Below are positions 17,359 to 25,979 of a stretch of DNA of 64,000 nucleotides, one piece after another. Every line of letters begins with the position of its first letter. The first letter of the stretch is position 1. The stretch is taken from the NCBI RefSeq assembly GCF_018325905.1, contig NZ_AP021901.1, positions 1,674,001 through 1,738,000 on the forward strand, given 5' to 3'. The notes under the pieces were generated by a model. The model was given only the letters and a program-made list of their open reading frames with translations, was not told the origin of the DNA and did not search any database. Both the position numbers and the translations under genes were made by a program. The DNA is from Pseudomonas sp. St316 (lineage in GTDB: Bacteria > Pseudomonadota > Gammaproteobacteria > Pseudomonadales > Pseudomonadaceae).

Positions 17359-18279
17359 TTAGATCCCCTGCGGAATCTCTTCCCCGCCCAACGCCTCGAC
17401 CAGCGCCGGCAGGAACTCGCCGAACGTCAACATCATCAGCGTGAAGCTGGCGTCCAGTTGGCCGAGTGCTTCGTCGCCACCGTCCTGCTCTGCCTGGTCC
17501 TGCAGCAGGTCTTCGAACTTCAGGCGCTTGACCACCATCTTGTCGTCGAGCACGAAGGACAGTTTGTCCTGCCAGGCCAGGGACAGTTGCGTCACCACCT
17601 TGCCGGTGTTCAGGTGCAGCTGGATTTCGTCGCTGGTCAGGTCCTGGCGCTTGCAGCGCACGATGCCGCCGTCTTCGTGGGTGTCGCGCAGTTCGCATTC
17701 ATCCAGCACGAAGAAATCGTCCGCGGCTTTCTGGGTCTTGACCCAGTCGGTCATGGTGGCGGTCGGAGCCATCTTGACCGTCAGCGGGCGTACCGGCAGC
17801 GAGCCGATGACTTCGCGCAGGGTGGACAGCAGGTCTTCGGCGCGCTTGGGGCTGGCCGAGTTCACCAGGATCAGGCCCTGTTTCGGCGCGATGGCAGCGA
17901 AGGTCGAGGAGCGGCGAATAAAGGCACGGGGCAGGAACGCCTGGATGATTTCATCCTTGAGCTGGTCCCGCTCCTTTTTATAGACCTTGCGCATTTGCTC
18001 GGCTTCGATCTCTTCGACCTTTTCTTTCAGGGCATCGCGTACGACGCTGCCCGGCAAGATGCGTTCTTCCTTGCGCGCGGCGATCAGCAGGAAGTCCTGG
18101 CTGACGTGCACCAGCGGTGCGTCTTCGCCTTTGCCAAACGGCGCGACGAAACCGTAAGTGGTCAACTCCTGGCTTGCACATGGACGCGCCAGTTTGCTGG
18201 CCAGTGCAGTTTCCAACGCCTCGGCATCAAAAGGCAGATCTTGGGTCAGGCGATAGATAAGCAGGTTTTTGAACCACAT
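17359..18279 (-). CDS. rdgC: Recombination-associated protein RdgC
   Basis: RdgC forms a ring dimer around double-stranded DNA and modulates RecA filament formation. The 306-residue product starts [20 protein letters not shown], the usual RdgC N-terminus, and contains the family segments [20 protein letters not shown] and [12 protein letters not shown]. The ATG at 18279 is chosen because family members begin with MWFKN; the frame opens eight codons earlier. Neighbour order with the FKBP gene and the BASS gene is conserved in pseudomonads as I recall. Confidence 0.96.
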   Translation of the reverse strand: MWFKNLLIYRLTQDLPFDAEALETALASKLARPCASQELTTYGFVAPFGKGEDAPLVHVSQDFLLIAARKEERILPGSVVRDALKEKVEEIEAEQMRKVYKKERDQLKDEIIQAFLPRAFIRRSSTFAAIAPKQGLILVNSASPKRAEDLLSTLREVIGSLPVRPLTVKMAPTATMTDWVKTQKAADDFFVLDECELRDTHEDGGIVRCKRQDLTSDEIQLHLNTGKVVTQLSLAWQDKLSFVLDDKMVVKRLKFEDLLQDQAEQDGGDEALGQLDASFTLMMLTFGEFLPALVEALGGEEIPQGI

Positions 18280-18389
18280 GGGGTGAGTCTCTCCTTTATA
18301 CAAAGGTGGGCATTATTCTCTTCGCGGCGCCATAGGCCAACCCTTCGCTAAGCCTTTGGAAGGCCTGAAAAAATTAATTTAAAAAGTGC

Positions 18390-18418
18390 TTGCCAGCTTA
18401 AAGAGTGCTCCGTAGAAT
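18390..18418 (+). promoter_or_regulatory. Promoter of the first tRNA-Val/tRNA-Asp unit
   Basis: TTGCCA (18390-18395) and TAGAAT (18413-18418) are separated by exactly 17 bp and followed by a GC-rich start region (GCGCGCC), as expected for a stable RNA promoter. The tRNA begins 22 bases later. Confidence 0.7.
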
Positions 18419-18439
18419 GCGCGCCACACCGAAAGCGAA

Positions 18440-18515
18440 GGGTGATTAGCTCAGCTGGGAGAGCGTCTGCCTTACAAGCAGAATGTCGGCGGTTCGATCC
18501 CGTCATCACCCACCA
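18440..18515 (+). tRNA. tRNA-Val (anticodon TAC), copy 1
   Basis: A 76-base cloverleaf: acceptor GGGTGAT/ATCACCC, D-loop AGCTCAGCTGGGA, anticodon loop CTTACAA (TAC), T-arm GGTTCGATCC, and an encoded 3' ACCA. Confidence 0.97.
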
Positions 18516-18534
18516 TTCGTTCAACGTGTTACGC

Positions 18535-18611
18535 GCAGCGGTAGTTCAGTCGGTTAGAATACCGGCCTGTCACGCCGGGGGTCGCGGGTTCGAGTCCCGT
18601 CCGCTGCGCCA
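18535..18611 (+). tRNA. tRNA-Asp (anticodon GTC), copy 1
   Basis: A 77-base cloverleaf: acceptor GCAGCGG/CCGCTGC, anticodon loop CTGTCAC (GTC), T-arm GGTTCGAGTCC, discriminator G and encoded CCA. It lies 19 bases after tRNA-Val and is probably in the same transcript. Confidence 0.97.
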
Positions 18612-18651
18612 TATTCGGTAACCTGGAACACTGAACGCCAGGTCACCACAG

Positions 18652-18676
18652 AAAGCCCGCTAACGCGGGCTTTTTG
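18652..18676 (+). terminator. Terminator of the first tRNA unit
   Basis: AAAGCCCGC-TAAC-GCGGGCTTTTT, a stem with a T-run, 40 bases after tRNA-Asp. Confidence 0.85.
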
Positions 18677-18786
18677 CTGTTTAGAGTTCCTGTGGTGTGC
18701 GTTGCTCATGTTTTTTGCTGAATTTGCTAATTAAATCAGCACGTTACAAAAAACTGTGAGAGAATGCGCCCCGCATCGAAAGTGAA

Positions 18787-18862
18787 GGGTGATTAGCTCA
18801 GCTGGGAGAGCGTCTGCCTTACAAGCAGAATGTCGGCGGTTCGATCCCGTCATCACCCACCA
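18787..18862 (+). tRNA. tRNA-Val (anticodon TAC), copy 2
   Basis: Identical in sequence to the copy at 18440 over its whole 76 bases. The leader (agaatgcgcc…gaaagtgaa) is similar to that of copy 1 but diverged. Confidence 0.97.
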
Positions 18863-18879
18863 AACTTTCAGTGTTACGC

Positions 18880-18956
18880 GCAGCGGTAGTTCAGTCGGTT
18901 AGAATACCGGCCTGTCACGCCGGGGGTCGCGGGTTCGAGTCCCGTCCGCTGCGCCA
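18880..18956 (+). tRNA. tRNA-Asp (anticodon GTC), copy 2
   Basis: Identical to the copy at 18535. The spacer to tRNA-Val is 17 bases and differs from the 19-base spacer of copy 1. Confidence 0.97.
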
Positions 18957-18998
18957 TATTTGCTTCCACTAAGGCCCTCTGAACGCCTGGAAGCCACG

Positions 18999-19026
18999 GA
19001 AAAAGCGGCCTTATGCCGCTTTTTTC
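18999..19026 (+). terminator. Terminator of the second tRNA unit
   Basis: AAAAGCGGC-CTTAT-GCCGCTTTTTT, a stem with a T-run, 43 bases after tRNA-Asp. The stem sequence differs from that after copy 1. Confidence 0.85.
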
Positions 19027-19207
19027 GTTTTCTGAATTCCATTCAAATCCACTTCCCGCCACGGTTTTAATACCGATGAGCGCTCGCTCGTGGTCGATAG
19101 TTCAGGCATTGAACGTAGAAGGGCGCTACAAGTCACCCGTTGATCACCGCAAGTATGAGTCTTATTACTGCATACGGTATCGCCCCGCACTCTACGCAAA
19201 CGTGTAG

Positions 19208-20116
19208 TCAGAGCACATTTTCCTCCAGGTGCCGAAGGAGGAAGTCGCTGATCTGGTCCAGTGCTCGGCGGGCTTCTTCGAGTTGATCGCTCATGGTCTG
19301 GAAAACATGAATCATTCCCGGCCAGACGTCCAGGTGTACCGCCACGTCGGCGCTGGCCAGGCGGCTGGCCAGCCGGGTTGAATCGTCCAGCAGGCATTCC
19401 CGACTGCCAACCTGGATCAGCACTGGCGGTAGGCTCCGAAGGTCACCGTACAAGGGGGAGGCTAGCGGATTCAGAGGCTCGGCGCCCTGCAGATAGGTGT
19501 CGGCAATAATGGTGTTGCCAGCAAGCGCGCCGAGCAATGGATCTCGAGCCTGCTGCAAATTCCAGGACTCTCCCGTCTGAGCCATGTCCACCCAAGGCGA
19601 CATCACTGCCACAGCTGTGGGCAGCGGCAAACCCGCGGCCTTGGCAGCCAACATCAGTGCCATGCACAGACCGCCGCCTGCACTGTCGCCGGCCAATACC
19701 AGGTGCTTGGCGTTCACACCGTTTTCGAGGAGCGCACGGTAGACATCCAGAGCATCCTCTACGGCGGCGGGGAAAGGGTGTTCCGGGGCCAGGCGGTAAT
19801 CTATGCACAGGGTACGAATCCCGCTGCGGGCTGCCAGTTGGCTGACGAACGGGCGATAGGCCTGGGCGCTGCCGAATGAGTAGCCTCCGCCATGCAGATA
19901 CAGCAACACGAAGTCAGGCCGCACACCTGTGGGAATGGCCCAAAGCCCGCTGACGCTAGCCAGATTGGCGGCCTCAAAGGTCACGCCCTCGGCACAGGAG
20001 CCGGAACCGAAGAGTAGTTCGGCCTGTTGACGCTGCTGATCGACAGTCAACGAGCTGAGGGGGGGCAGTTTGCTGAGGTGTTCGATGAGGCCGTCGATGT
20101 TGTTGTTATTGGGCAT
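19208..20116 (-). CDS. Alpha/beta hydrolase, hormone-sensitive-lipase (type IV) esterase
   Basis: Carboxylester hydrolase of 302 residues. It shows the HSL-family oxyanion motif YLHGGGYSFGS, the nucleophile elbow GDSAGGGLCM (Ser), the acid segment GSRECLLDDS, and the catalytic His in GMIHVFQ. YRLAPEHPFPAAVEDALDVY is also typical. No signal peptide, so cytoplasmic. A run of four asparagines follows the start Met (MPNNNNID). It is not in an operon. Base composition is normal for the genome. Confidence 0.9.
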   Translation of the reverse strand: MPNNNNIDGLIEHLSKLPPLSSLTVDQQRQQAELLFGSGSCAEGVTFEAANLASVSGLWAIPTGVRPDFVLLYLHGGGYSFGSAQAYRPFVSQLAARSGIRTLCIDYRLAPEHPFPAAVEDALDVYRALLENGVNAKHLVLAGDSAGGGLCMALMLAAKAAGLPLPTAVAVMSPWVDMAQTGESWNLQQARDPLLGALAGNTIIADTYLQGAEPLNPLASPLYGDLRSLPPVLIQVGSRECLLDDSTRLASRLASADVAVHLDVWPGMIHVFQTMSDQLEEARRALDQISDFLLRHLEENVL

Positions 20117-20309
20117 GTGGACTCCGGGGGAGGGCGTGTGGTGAGCTAAACAAGTTAACTTTATATATAGTTAAGTATCAAAACTAAATTGGCAAGATAA
20201 TTTCGTTTCATCCTCATCTACGACGGATAGTCGTTGCCACGCTAACCTCCGTATCTCAAAAGAGCGGGGCCGCCCTAGCTGGGGTGGGTCTGCATTGACA
20301 CAGCCTGAA

Positions 20310-20404
20310 TCAAACCGATGTCAGTCGGTACTTCTTCAGTCGGTAGGCAAACTGTGCACGGCTCAATCCCAGCAGTCGCGCTGCGGCGGTCAGGGTGCCT
20401 TCGG
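20310..20404 (-). pseudogene. Remnant of a sigma-54-dependent regulator (C-terminal Fis-type HTH only)
   Basis: On the minus strand a frame reads AEGTLTAAARLLGLSRAQFA followed by YRLKKYRL, ending at a TGA at 20312-20310. This is the C-terminal factor-for-inversion-type helix-turn-helix of NtrC-like activators. The AAA+ and sensor domains that should precede it are missing; sequence above about 20404 no longer matches. The rest was deleted, leaving this tail next to an aldehyde dehydrogenase remnant. Confidence 0.75.
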
Positions 20405-20494
20405 CTGATCGAAATGATCAATTAGCAAAAAAGTTATTAAACATAACTTTATCATTTGGACAAGTGACCGGGTTTCGACCGGGCGCCAAACGCG

Positions 20495-20842
20495 TTGCTA
20501 CATTCATCGTCAGCGACACCGTGCGCTAGCGCCTGGCTTGAGGTGGGCGGCGAATATGATCGGTTGTTCTACCAGGCCACCGTGCTCAGCGGCGTGAAAC
20601 CGGGCATGCGGGCCTTTGGCGAGGAAGTCTTCTGGCCTGTGACAACGGTGGTCAGCTTCGCCACCGATGACGAAGCCGTCGAGTTGGCCAACCGCACCGA
20701 GTACGGTTTGGCGGCGGCGATCATTTCACCGTCGGTGGGCAGGGCCAAGGCCATCGGTGAGCGGTTGCAGTGCGGCATGTTGCACATCAACGACCAGGCC
20801 GTCGCCGATGCCTGCCTCTATTGCTCGGCGTTACGGCTGTGA
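20495..20842 (+). pseudogene. Remnant of a vanillin/benzaldehyde-type aldehyde dehydrogenase
   Basis: From about 20537 the frame reads GGEYDRLFYQATVLSGVKPG, then EEVFWPVTTVVSFATDDEAV, LANRTEYGLAAAIISPSVGR, and GMLHINDQAVADA. This is the C-terminal region of the aromatic aldehyde dehydrogenase branch. The first about 350 residues, including the catalytic Cys and Glu, are absent, and the frame runs into unrelated codons where NPFGG would be expected. The normally conserved EIFGPV is EVFWPV here. Both ends are broken, so it is not functional. Confidence 0.8.
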
Positions 20843-21954
20843 CGGTAATCGCTGACCGCCTCGTACACCGCTTTACGCAAGCGGTTGATCCCACCAATAG
20901 GCCGATGCGCCTCGATGCCGAACCACGGATTGAACGACTGGTTATCACAGGCCAGGTTCAACATGGGCGTGTCGAAATCCTGTGCCGGAACCTTAATGTG
21001 CGCCACGGTCTCGAACGGCGCATCACTTTCCTGCCATTCAATACTGGTGTCTTCGATCGGCATGTACTTGCTCGGATCCTGACGCTGGATCTGCAAGATA
21101 AAACACGCTGGCACCCGATCTGTGGATAACTGCTGATTCAATGCGCTGCGTAAGAAGTTCGGCAGGTCCTGGTTCTGGGGAGGCAGGGTGTAGCTTGGGC
21201 AACTGTCCGGGTCCGGTGCGACGCGAAACTTGGCATTGGCTTCGCCGAACTTGTAAGGCGATACCGAGAAGTAAGTGGTCTGGGTCGGGCTGGCCGGTGG
21301 CGGTGAGAGTGTCGCCAGGGCGATGAGTAAATGCCGAATCTGCCAGCTGCGCGGGTCGGGGCTTGGAAAGAACGCCATCGCTTTCTTTCCGTCAGCCTGG
21401 GCTGCCACATTCTGACGATATTCGGCGACATCGCTGACGAAGAAGTTCGGATGGTTGAACATCACGAAATCCTGCTCGCCCTGTGATTGCCGGTCAGCGA
21501 GCAGTTGTTTGCCCGGTACGTTCATCAGCTTGATCGCCATTCCGCGGGCATCGCGCAGGCTGTCGAACTGCGGATAGGCGTTGCCGTTGGACAGGCGGAT
21601 CGTTGCCTGCCAGGTCTTGCCCGGTTCGGCAAATACGCCTTGGCGCAACGGTGCCGGCAGGTCGTTCGGCACCTGGACTTCGGCCATCACGCAGCCGTGG
21701 GCCTTGGCGTGGGCGTCGCGCAGATAGCGCGTGCCTTCGCGGTGCTGATCGACGATGCGAATCGCGGTCTGGATGATGTCCTGGGTCATGGCCGCTTCGC
21801 CGGGCGCAACCTGTTCCTTGTCCGGGACCGGTCCCTTGTGTTGCCAGGCAAACCAGGCCGTGGACAGTGCCCAGCCGAGCAACCCGATGCCCAGCAGCCA
21901 CAGGAGCGTCTTGCCCAAAAAGGCGCCGAGGCGCAGCCAGAGGGTGATCAACAT
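20818..21954 (-). CDS. Membrane-anchored catalase-family haem protein
   Basis: A catalase-fold protein of 378 residues (the y4iL-like branch, shorter than classical catalases). An N-terminal membrane anchor (LLWLLGIGLLGWALSTAWFA) precedes the core. The distal region is RDAHAKAHGCVMAEVQVPND with the His, and RLSNGNAYPQFDSLRDARGM and DFVMFNHPNFFVSDV follow. The C-terminal RLRKAVYEAVSDYRHSRN carries the RxxxY haem-ligand pattern. It lies 31 bp downstream of the di-haem cytochrome gene on the same strand, so the two form an operon, likely for peroxide or lipid-peroxide handling at the cytoplasmic membrane. Activity of this branch is not well defined. Confidence 0.83.
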   Translation of the reverse strand: MLITLWLRLGAFLGKTLLWLLGIGLLGWALSTAWFAWQHKGPVPDKEQVAPGEAAMTQDIIQTAIRIVDQHREGTRYLRDAHAKAHGCVMAEVQVPNDLPAPLRQGVFAEPGKTWQATIRLSNGNAYPQFDSLRDARGMAIKLMNVPGKQLLADRQSQGEQDFVMFNHPNFFVSDVAEYRQNVAAQADGKKAMAFFPSPDPRSWQIRHLLIALATLSPPPASPTQTTYFSVSPYKFGEANAKFRVAPDPDSCPSYTLPPQNQDLPNFLRSALNQQLSTDRVPACFILQIQRQDPSKYMPIEDTSIEWQESDAPFETVAHIKVPAQDFDTPMLNLACDNQSFNPWFGIEAHRPIGGINRLRKAVYEAVSDYRHSRNAEQ

Positions 21955-21985
21955 GCCAACATCCTTTTACCTGTGGGGTTCATCA

Positions 21986-23791
21986 TTACAGTTGCGACTC
22001 CAGTGGCCCGCCCAGCACCTTTAAATATTCCAGCAAGGCCCAGCGTTCCTGCGGTTGCAGCAGGCGGCCGATGACGCCGTTACCGCGCTCGCCGGCGCGG
22101 AATTCATGGCCGCTGTTGTGGTTACCGGTAATGCGGGTATCGAAGAGAAATGCGTTGGTAAAGGCTTCGGTGCGATAGCCCAGGTGGCGTGGGTCGTATT
22201 CGAAATTGCCTTTATAGAAGGTGGTCGCGCGCTCGTCCTGGGGGGACAGCAGTTGATAGATCGTCGGCACCGAGCCGTTGTGCAGGAACGGTGGCGTGGC
22301 CCAGACGCCCGCCAGCGGCCGGGCTTTGTAGGCGCGCAATTCACGTACGCCAATGGGCAGGCCGAAACCATCCAGCGCCGGGCGCTCGGCGGGGGTGACT
22401 CCGGCGTCGCGGTAAGCGCGGTTTTCGACGAATGCCGTAACGTAGGCCAGGCCTTTGGCGACCGAGAGTTGACTCAAGTCCAGCGGCTCCGTCGGGGTCG
22501 GGTGCAGTTGCACTTCCAGCTTCGCCAGTTCGGCCGGATCCCATTGCAGGCTGGTCAGGTCGTAGCGGTGGTCGGCGATGTTATTGGCGGCGCCCGGGTC
22601 GGTACCGATCACCTGCACGGGCAGCATGTGCAGTTGTTGGACCGGTCTATCAGGTCCCTGGATCACTTTGGGCACATGGCAGCCGGCGCAGTTTTCGCTG
22701 AACAGGGCCCGGCCCTTGGCCGCCAGCGGTTTGTCGATTGAGCCCAGCAGCGTTTGCGGCCATACAGGTGGCTTGAGCAGTTGCAGCGTCTCTTCGATCT
22801 TGTTCAAGTCGCGCACACGCACGCTGGAGGGGTATCGCGCATCGCCTTGCAGCGGTTTGCCTTGGGCATCGAAGAAATTCAGCGTGGCGCCGACCCCTAG
22901 GGCTTCACCGACGTTACGGGCCATCGGTTGCTGGGCCGATCCGTTCCACTGCACCCAGTCGAAGGTCCATATTTCCCACAATTGCGGGTAATCCACCGGT
23001 GCGTTGGCGACCCGGTAGTTCTCTGCCGAAATGGCGTCGCCGAAGCTGGCATTGGCGATGCGGCCGAAGGCGTCGGTGCGGCCTGGGCCCTCTTCGGTGG
23101 GGTAGAGGCCGCGATGGGTGTCGTTCCAGGCCACCCGCAGGAACGTGTCCAGGGAGACCTTGAACGCCTTGCGTAATTCCTCATGGCGGGCGTCGTAGTC
23201 CTTGCCTAGCACTTGTCGGGCGAAGCGCTCGAATTTCCAAGGGTTGTAGTAGGTCGACGCCAGACTGGCGACCAATGCCTGTCCGAAACTGCCACCGCGT
23301 AATGTAGGAACACTGGAAGGCAGCACGTGCTGAGCCGAGCCGCCATCGATCCGTATCGCCTGGCCCTTGAAGCGCAATTCGCCGGTATGACACGCCGCGC
23401 AGGTGATATCCAGGAACTGGTCGGTGCTGCCTGGGTTCTGGTGCCGTGCAAACCCTACCGGCAAGTTGCCAGGATTATCAGGCGAGGCTTTCTGCGCCGG
23501 ATCGACCAGGAAGCCAAAGCGCGCCAGATATTCGGGCGATGCGAAGCGTTGTTGTGAAAACGGCAATTCGAGGACGGTGAACCAGTCGTAGCGCAGGCCT
23601 TTGACCTGGGTGCCCTGGGGCGTGAAGTAATACGTCTGGCGCTCGGCGGCGCTCCATTGATCCAGGTAATGCACCTGTTCGACGGGTGTATAAAACGGCA
23701 AGCGAGGATTGGCGACGTAGTAAAGCACCACGGCCACGACAATGATCAGCAGCGCGAGGAGCAGCAAGAGGATGCGAGAGAGAAGGCGCAC
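21986..23791 (-). CDS. Di-haem cytochrome c peroxidase-like protein, membrane-anchored
   Basis: A 601-residue periplasmic cytochrome with an N-terminal anchor helix (LLLLLALLIIVVAVVLYYVA). Two c-type haem sites are present: CAACHTGEL (residues about 130-135) and CAGCHVPKV (about 370). The C-terminal part has WATPPFLHNGSVPTIYQLLS, typical of MauG/CcpA-type domains. It is longer than classical CcpA (about 330 residues). It is the first gene of an operon with the catalase-like protein; such pairs recur in proteobacteria. Likely role: periplasmic peroxide or electron-transfer chemistry. Confidence 0.85.
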   Translation of the reverse strand: MRLLSRILLLLLALLIIVVAVVLYYVANPRLPFYTPVEQVHYLDQWSAAERQTYYFTPQGTQVKGLRYDWFTVLELPFSQQRFASPEYLARFGFLVDPAQKASPDNPGNLPVGFARHQNPGSTDQFLDITCAACHTGELRFKGQAIRIDGGSAQHVLPSSVPTLRGGSFGQALVASLASTYYNPWKFERFARQVLGKDYDARHEELRKAFKVSLDTFLRVAWNDTHRGLYPTEEGPGRTDAFGRIANASFGDAISAENYRVANAPVDYPQLWEIWTFDWVQWNGSAQQPMARNVGEALGVGATLNFFDAQGKPLQGDARYPSSVRVRDLNKIEETLQLLKPPVWPQTLLGSIDKPLAAKGRALFSENCAGCHVPKVIQGPDRPVQQLHMLPVQVIGTDPGAANNIADHRYDLTSLQWDPAELAKLEVQLHPTPTEPLDLSQLSVAKGLAYVTAFVENRAYRDAGVTPAERPALDGFGLPIGVRELRAYKARPLAGVWATPPFLHNGSVPTIYQLLSPQDERATTFYKGNFEYDPRHLGYRTEAFTNAFLFDTRITGNHNSGHEFRAGERGNGVIGRLLQPQERWALLEYLKVLGGPLESQL

Positions 23792-24059
23792 GGTAACGTC
23801 CTTGTTATTTGATATGCCCTTATGCCTCAGTGCTGCGCGGCGGGCAAGTGGCCATTACCCCCGGCCTGTAAGGGGGCGGCAATTTGTCCCTGTACGTAAC
23901 AGATGACAGATGCTTCATTCGTGGCGGCTTAAAAAGCGTTTGCGAACCTGAACTTATCGTTACTTTGTGGCTCACATGCCGGTAGCCATTGGTCGTGGCC
24001 GCCTGATAAGCTCGCGGCTTTATTCGATTGCCCTTTAGGCGCATGAACAAGGAAATAGC

Positions 24060-24773
24060 ATGAAACAGCATCGGTTGGCGGCGGCGGTGGCCCTGGTTGG
24101 CCTGGTACTCGCGGGTTGCGACTCGCAGACCAGCGTAGAGCTGAAGACCCCGGCGCAGAAAGCTTCCTACGGTATTGGCCTGAACATGGGCAAGAGCCTG
24201 GCTCAGGAAGGCATGGATGACCTGGACTCCAAAGCGGTCGCCCAGGGCATCGAAGATGCCGTCGGCAAGAAAGAACAGAAGCTGAAAGACGAGGAGCTGG
24301 TCGAAGCCTTTGCCGCGCTGCAAAAGCGTGCCGAAGAGCGCATGGCCAAGATGAGCGAAGAGTCGGCAGCCGCCGGCAAGAAATTCCTCGAAGAAAACGG
24401 CAAGAAAGCCGGTGTCACCACCACCGCTTCCGGCCTGCAATACGAAGTGGTCAAGAAAGCCGACGGTCCACAGCCTAAGCCGACCGACGTAGTGACCGTT
24501 CACTACACCGGCAAGCTGACCAACGGCACTGTGTTCGACAGCTCCGTTGAGCGTGGCAGCCCGATCGACCTGCCGGTCAGCGGCGTGATCCCGGGTTGGG
24601 TCGAAGGCCTGCAACTGATGCACGTCGGCGAGAAGTACAAGCTGTACATCCCGAGCGACCTGGCCTACGGCGCCCAGAGCCCGAGCCCGGCCATCCCGGC
24701 CAACTCGGTCCTGGTGTTCGATCTGGAACTGCTGGCGATCAAGGATCCGGCAAAAGAAGACGCAGCCAAGTAA
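24060..24773 (+). CDS. FKBP-type peptidyl-prolyl isomerase lipoprotein (FkpA/Mip-like)
   Basis: Prolyl isomerase and chaperone of the Mip/FkpA family. A lipoprotein signal ends in LVLAGCDS, so Cys20 would be acylated. Residues about 25-115 are the N-terminal dimerisation domain with a long helix rich in Lys, Glu and Ala. The FKBP domain at about 120-230 has VTVHYTGKLTNGTVFDSS, GVIPGWVEGLQLM and YGAQSPSPAIPANSVLVFDL. CAAGGAAATAGC before the ATG is a good ribosome site. A palindromic terminator-like hairpin follows. Confidence 0.94.
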   Translation: MKQHRLAAAVALVGLVLAGCDSQTSVELKTPAQKASYGIGLNMGKSLAQEGMDDLDSKAVAQGIEDAVGKKEQKLKDEELVEAFAALQKRAEERMAKMSEESAAAGKKFLEENGKKAGVTTTASGLQYEVVKKADGPQPKPTDVVTVHYTGKLTNGTVFDSSVERGSPIDLPVSGVIPGWVEGLQLMHVGEKYKLYIPSDLAYGAQSPSPAIPANSVLVFDLELLAIKDPAKEDAAK

Positions 24774-24788
24774 ACGCGTCTGTTATAA

Positions 24789-24820
24789 CGACAACGCCTC
24801 GCTTATGCGGGGCGTTGTCG
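24789..24820 (+). terminator. Strong hairpin after the FKBP gene
   Basis: CGACAACGCCTCGC-TTAT-GCGGGGCGTTGTCG is a 14-bp stem with one G-T pair, 15 bases after the stop. The T-run is poor, so it may act as a transcript stabiliser or a weak terminator. Confidence 0.6.
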
Positions 24821-25025
24821 CATCTGGGCTACGGCAAAATGGCAAAAAAACCGAACGCACGATGCAGGGTATAGTCATAGGCAATACAGGCGCTGTGCTA
24901 GACGCAGTCAGCCGGTCAAGTCAATGAAATATTGGGTTTTTTTATGTGAGTAAAAAACGCCCGATCTAAGCCGGGCCCTTATGAAACGGGGGCTTCAGCG
25001 GTGAAATGCAGCTCTGTTCACAAGG

Positions 25026-25048
25026 TTATCCACAATTTGTGTGGATAA
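25026..25048. promoter_or_regulatory. Perfect inverted pair of DnaA boxes
   Basis: TTATCCACA-ATTTG-TGTGGATAA: two exact consensus DnaA boxes face each other over a 5-bp spacer, ending 19 bp before the ATG of the DUF1232 gene and just upstream of its ribosome site (GGGAG). Confidence 0.65.
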
Positions 25049-25067
25049 CATTTCAGTGGGAGAAAAA

Positions 25068-25523
25068 ATGAAGGCCCCGTGGAATTTTGCGCGATTTCTG
25101 CCTTTGGCAGGCCGCCTGCTGGCCCGCGGTCGATTGCCGACGTTGCTGTTCGCTGTCGCCAGCAAAGGTGCCCGGGAGGGCGGACGGCTGGGCAAGCTCA
25201 AGGAGGATCTGCGGCTGTTGCAGGCCTTGTGCCTGGCTTACTGGCGGGGCGAATACCGCGCTGTCAGCGCCAAGTCGATGCTCTCGGTGGTGGCAGGGCT
25301 CATGTATTTCCTCAGCCCCCTGGATGCGATTCCAGACATCCTGCCAATGTTTGGCATGTTCGACGATATCGCCGTGCTGGCCTGGGTCATGAAAACCCTC
25401 GACGTTGAGCTCGAGGCTTTCCGAGCCTGGCGTTATCGGCAATCGCCCGAGAAGCTTGCCCAGGTCGAAAGGCTTCCCGATACCCCGGAGCAACTCCAGC
25501 TCCAAGGTCAGAAAAAAACCTGA
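25068..25523 (+). CDS. YkvA-family (DUF1232) membrane protein
   Basis: DUF1232 protein of 151 residues. The family signature is AGLMYFLSPLDAIPDILPMFGMFDD, here with the central piece YFLSPLDAIPDILP and a following hydrophobic helix (IAVLAWVMKTL). The N-terminal half is basic and amphipathic. The ATG at 25068 follows GGGAG by five bases; an in-frame start nine codons earlier would overlap the DnaA-box palindrome. Function unknown. The DnaA boxes just upstream suggest expression tied to DnaA level or replication. Confidence 0.85.
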   Translation: MKAPWNFARFLPLAGRLLARGRLPTLLFAVASKGAREGGRLGKLKEDLRLLQALCLAYWRGEYRAVSAKSMLSVVAGLMYFLSPLDAIPDILPMFGMFDDIAVLAWVMKTLDVELEAFRAWRYRQSPEKLAQVERLPDTPEQLQLQGQKKT

Positions 25524-25637
25524 TTGGATAGCACTTACCCCTGAGAATTCATCGCCCCGCGACCTTAGCCGGTATTAGGATTACACTTCTAAGAAAAAAG
25601 GCTGGCTCGCTAAGTGTTGTTGTCCTACGGGGTAGAC

Positions 25638-25979
25638 ATGGATATTCAAATAATCACACGTGACGGAGAGCCCGAATACGCGGTTTTGCCGTGGGATCAG
25701 TACCAGTCGTTGTTGAAGGCAGCAGGCATCGATCAAGCTCCGCCGCGCGAAGCGACAGTCCGTCACGCGGCGGCACCGGGCCAGGTTCTCCCTGGTCTGG
25801 ATCAGTTACGCAGTTTACGCGAAGGGAAGGGCATCGCCATCGAGGCGCTGGCCCGCACGGTAGGTATCAGCCCGTCTTATCTGGCCTTGATCGAGAGCGG
25901 CGAGCGTCAGCCCGATGCCGCGATTCGGCGCAGTCTGGCCTGGGAGTTGACGGTGCCGGGTTGGAGGGAAGAATCGTGA
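25638..25979 (+). CDS. XRE-family helix-turn-helix protein (113 aa)
   Basis: Small DNA-binding protein. Residues about 1-35 (MDIQIITRDGEPEYAVLPWD) resemble the N-terminal strand-helix piece of Phd/prevent-host-death-type antitoxins. The C-terminal half is an XRE HTH: LRSLREGKGIAIEALARTVG then ISPSYLALIESGERQPDA. ATG at 25638 follows GGGG. The stop overlaps the start of the next gene (GTGA). The antitoxin-like N-terminus plus XRE domain could make it autoregulatory, but no toxin family is recognised in the next gene. Confidence 0.83.
   Translation: MDIQIITRDGEPEYAVLPWDQYQSLLKAAGIDQAPPREATVRHAAAPGQVLPGLDQLRSLREGKGIAIEALARTVGISPSYLALIESGERQPDAAIRRSLAWELTVPGWREES

Noticed and set aside
18874..19062. 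Minus-strand frame of 62 codons (contains MAQRTGLEPATPGV)
   Set aside because: It is antisense to tRNA-Asp copy 2 and its terminator. This peptide is a well-known false product of tRNA antisense strands.
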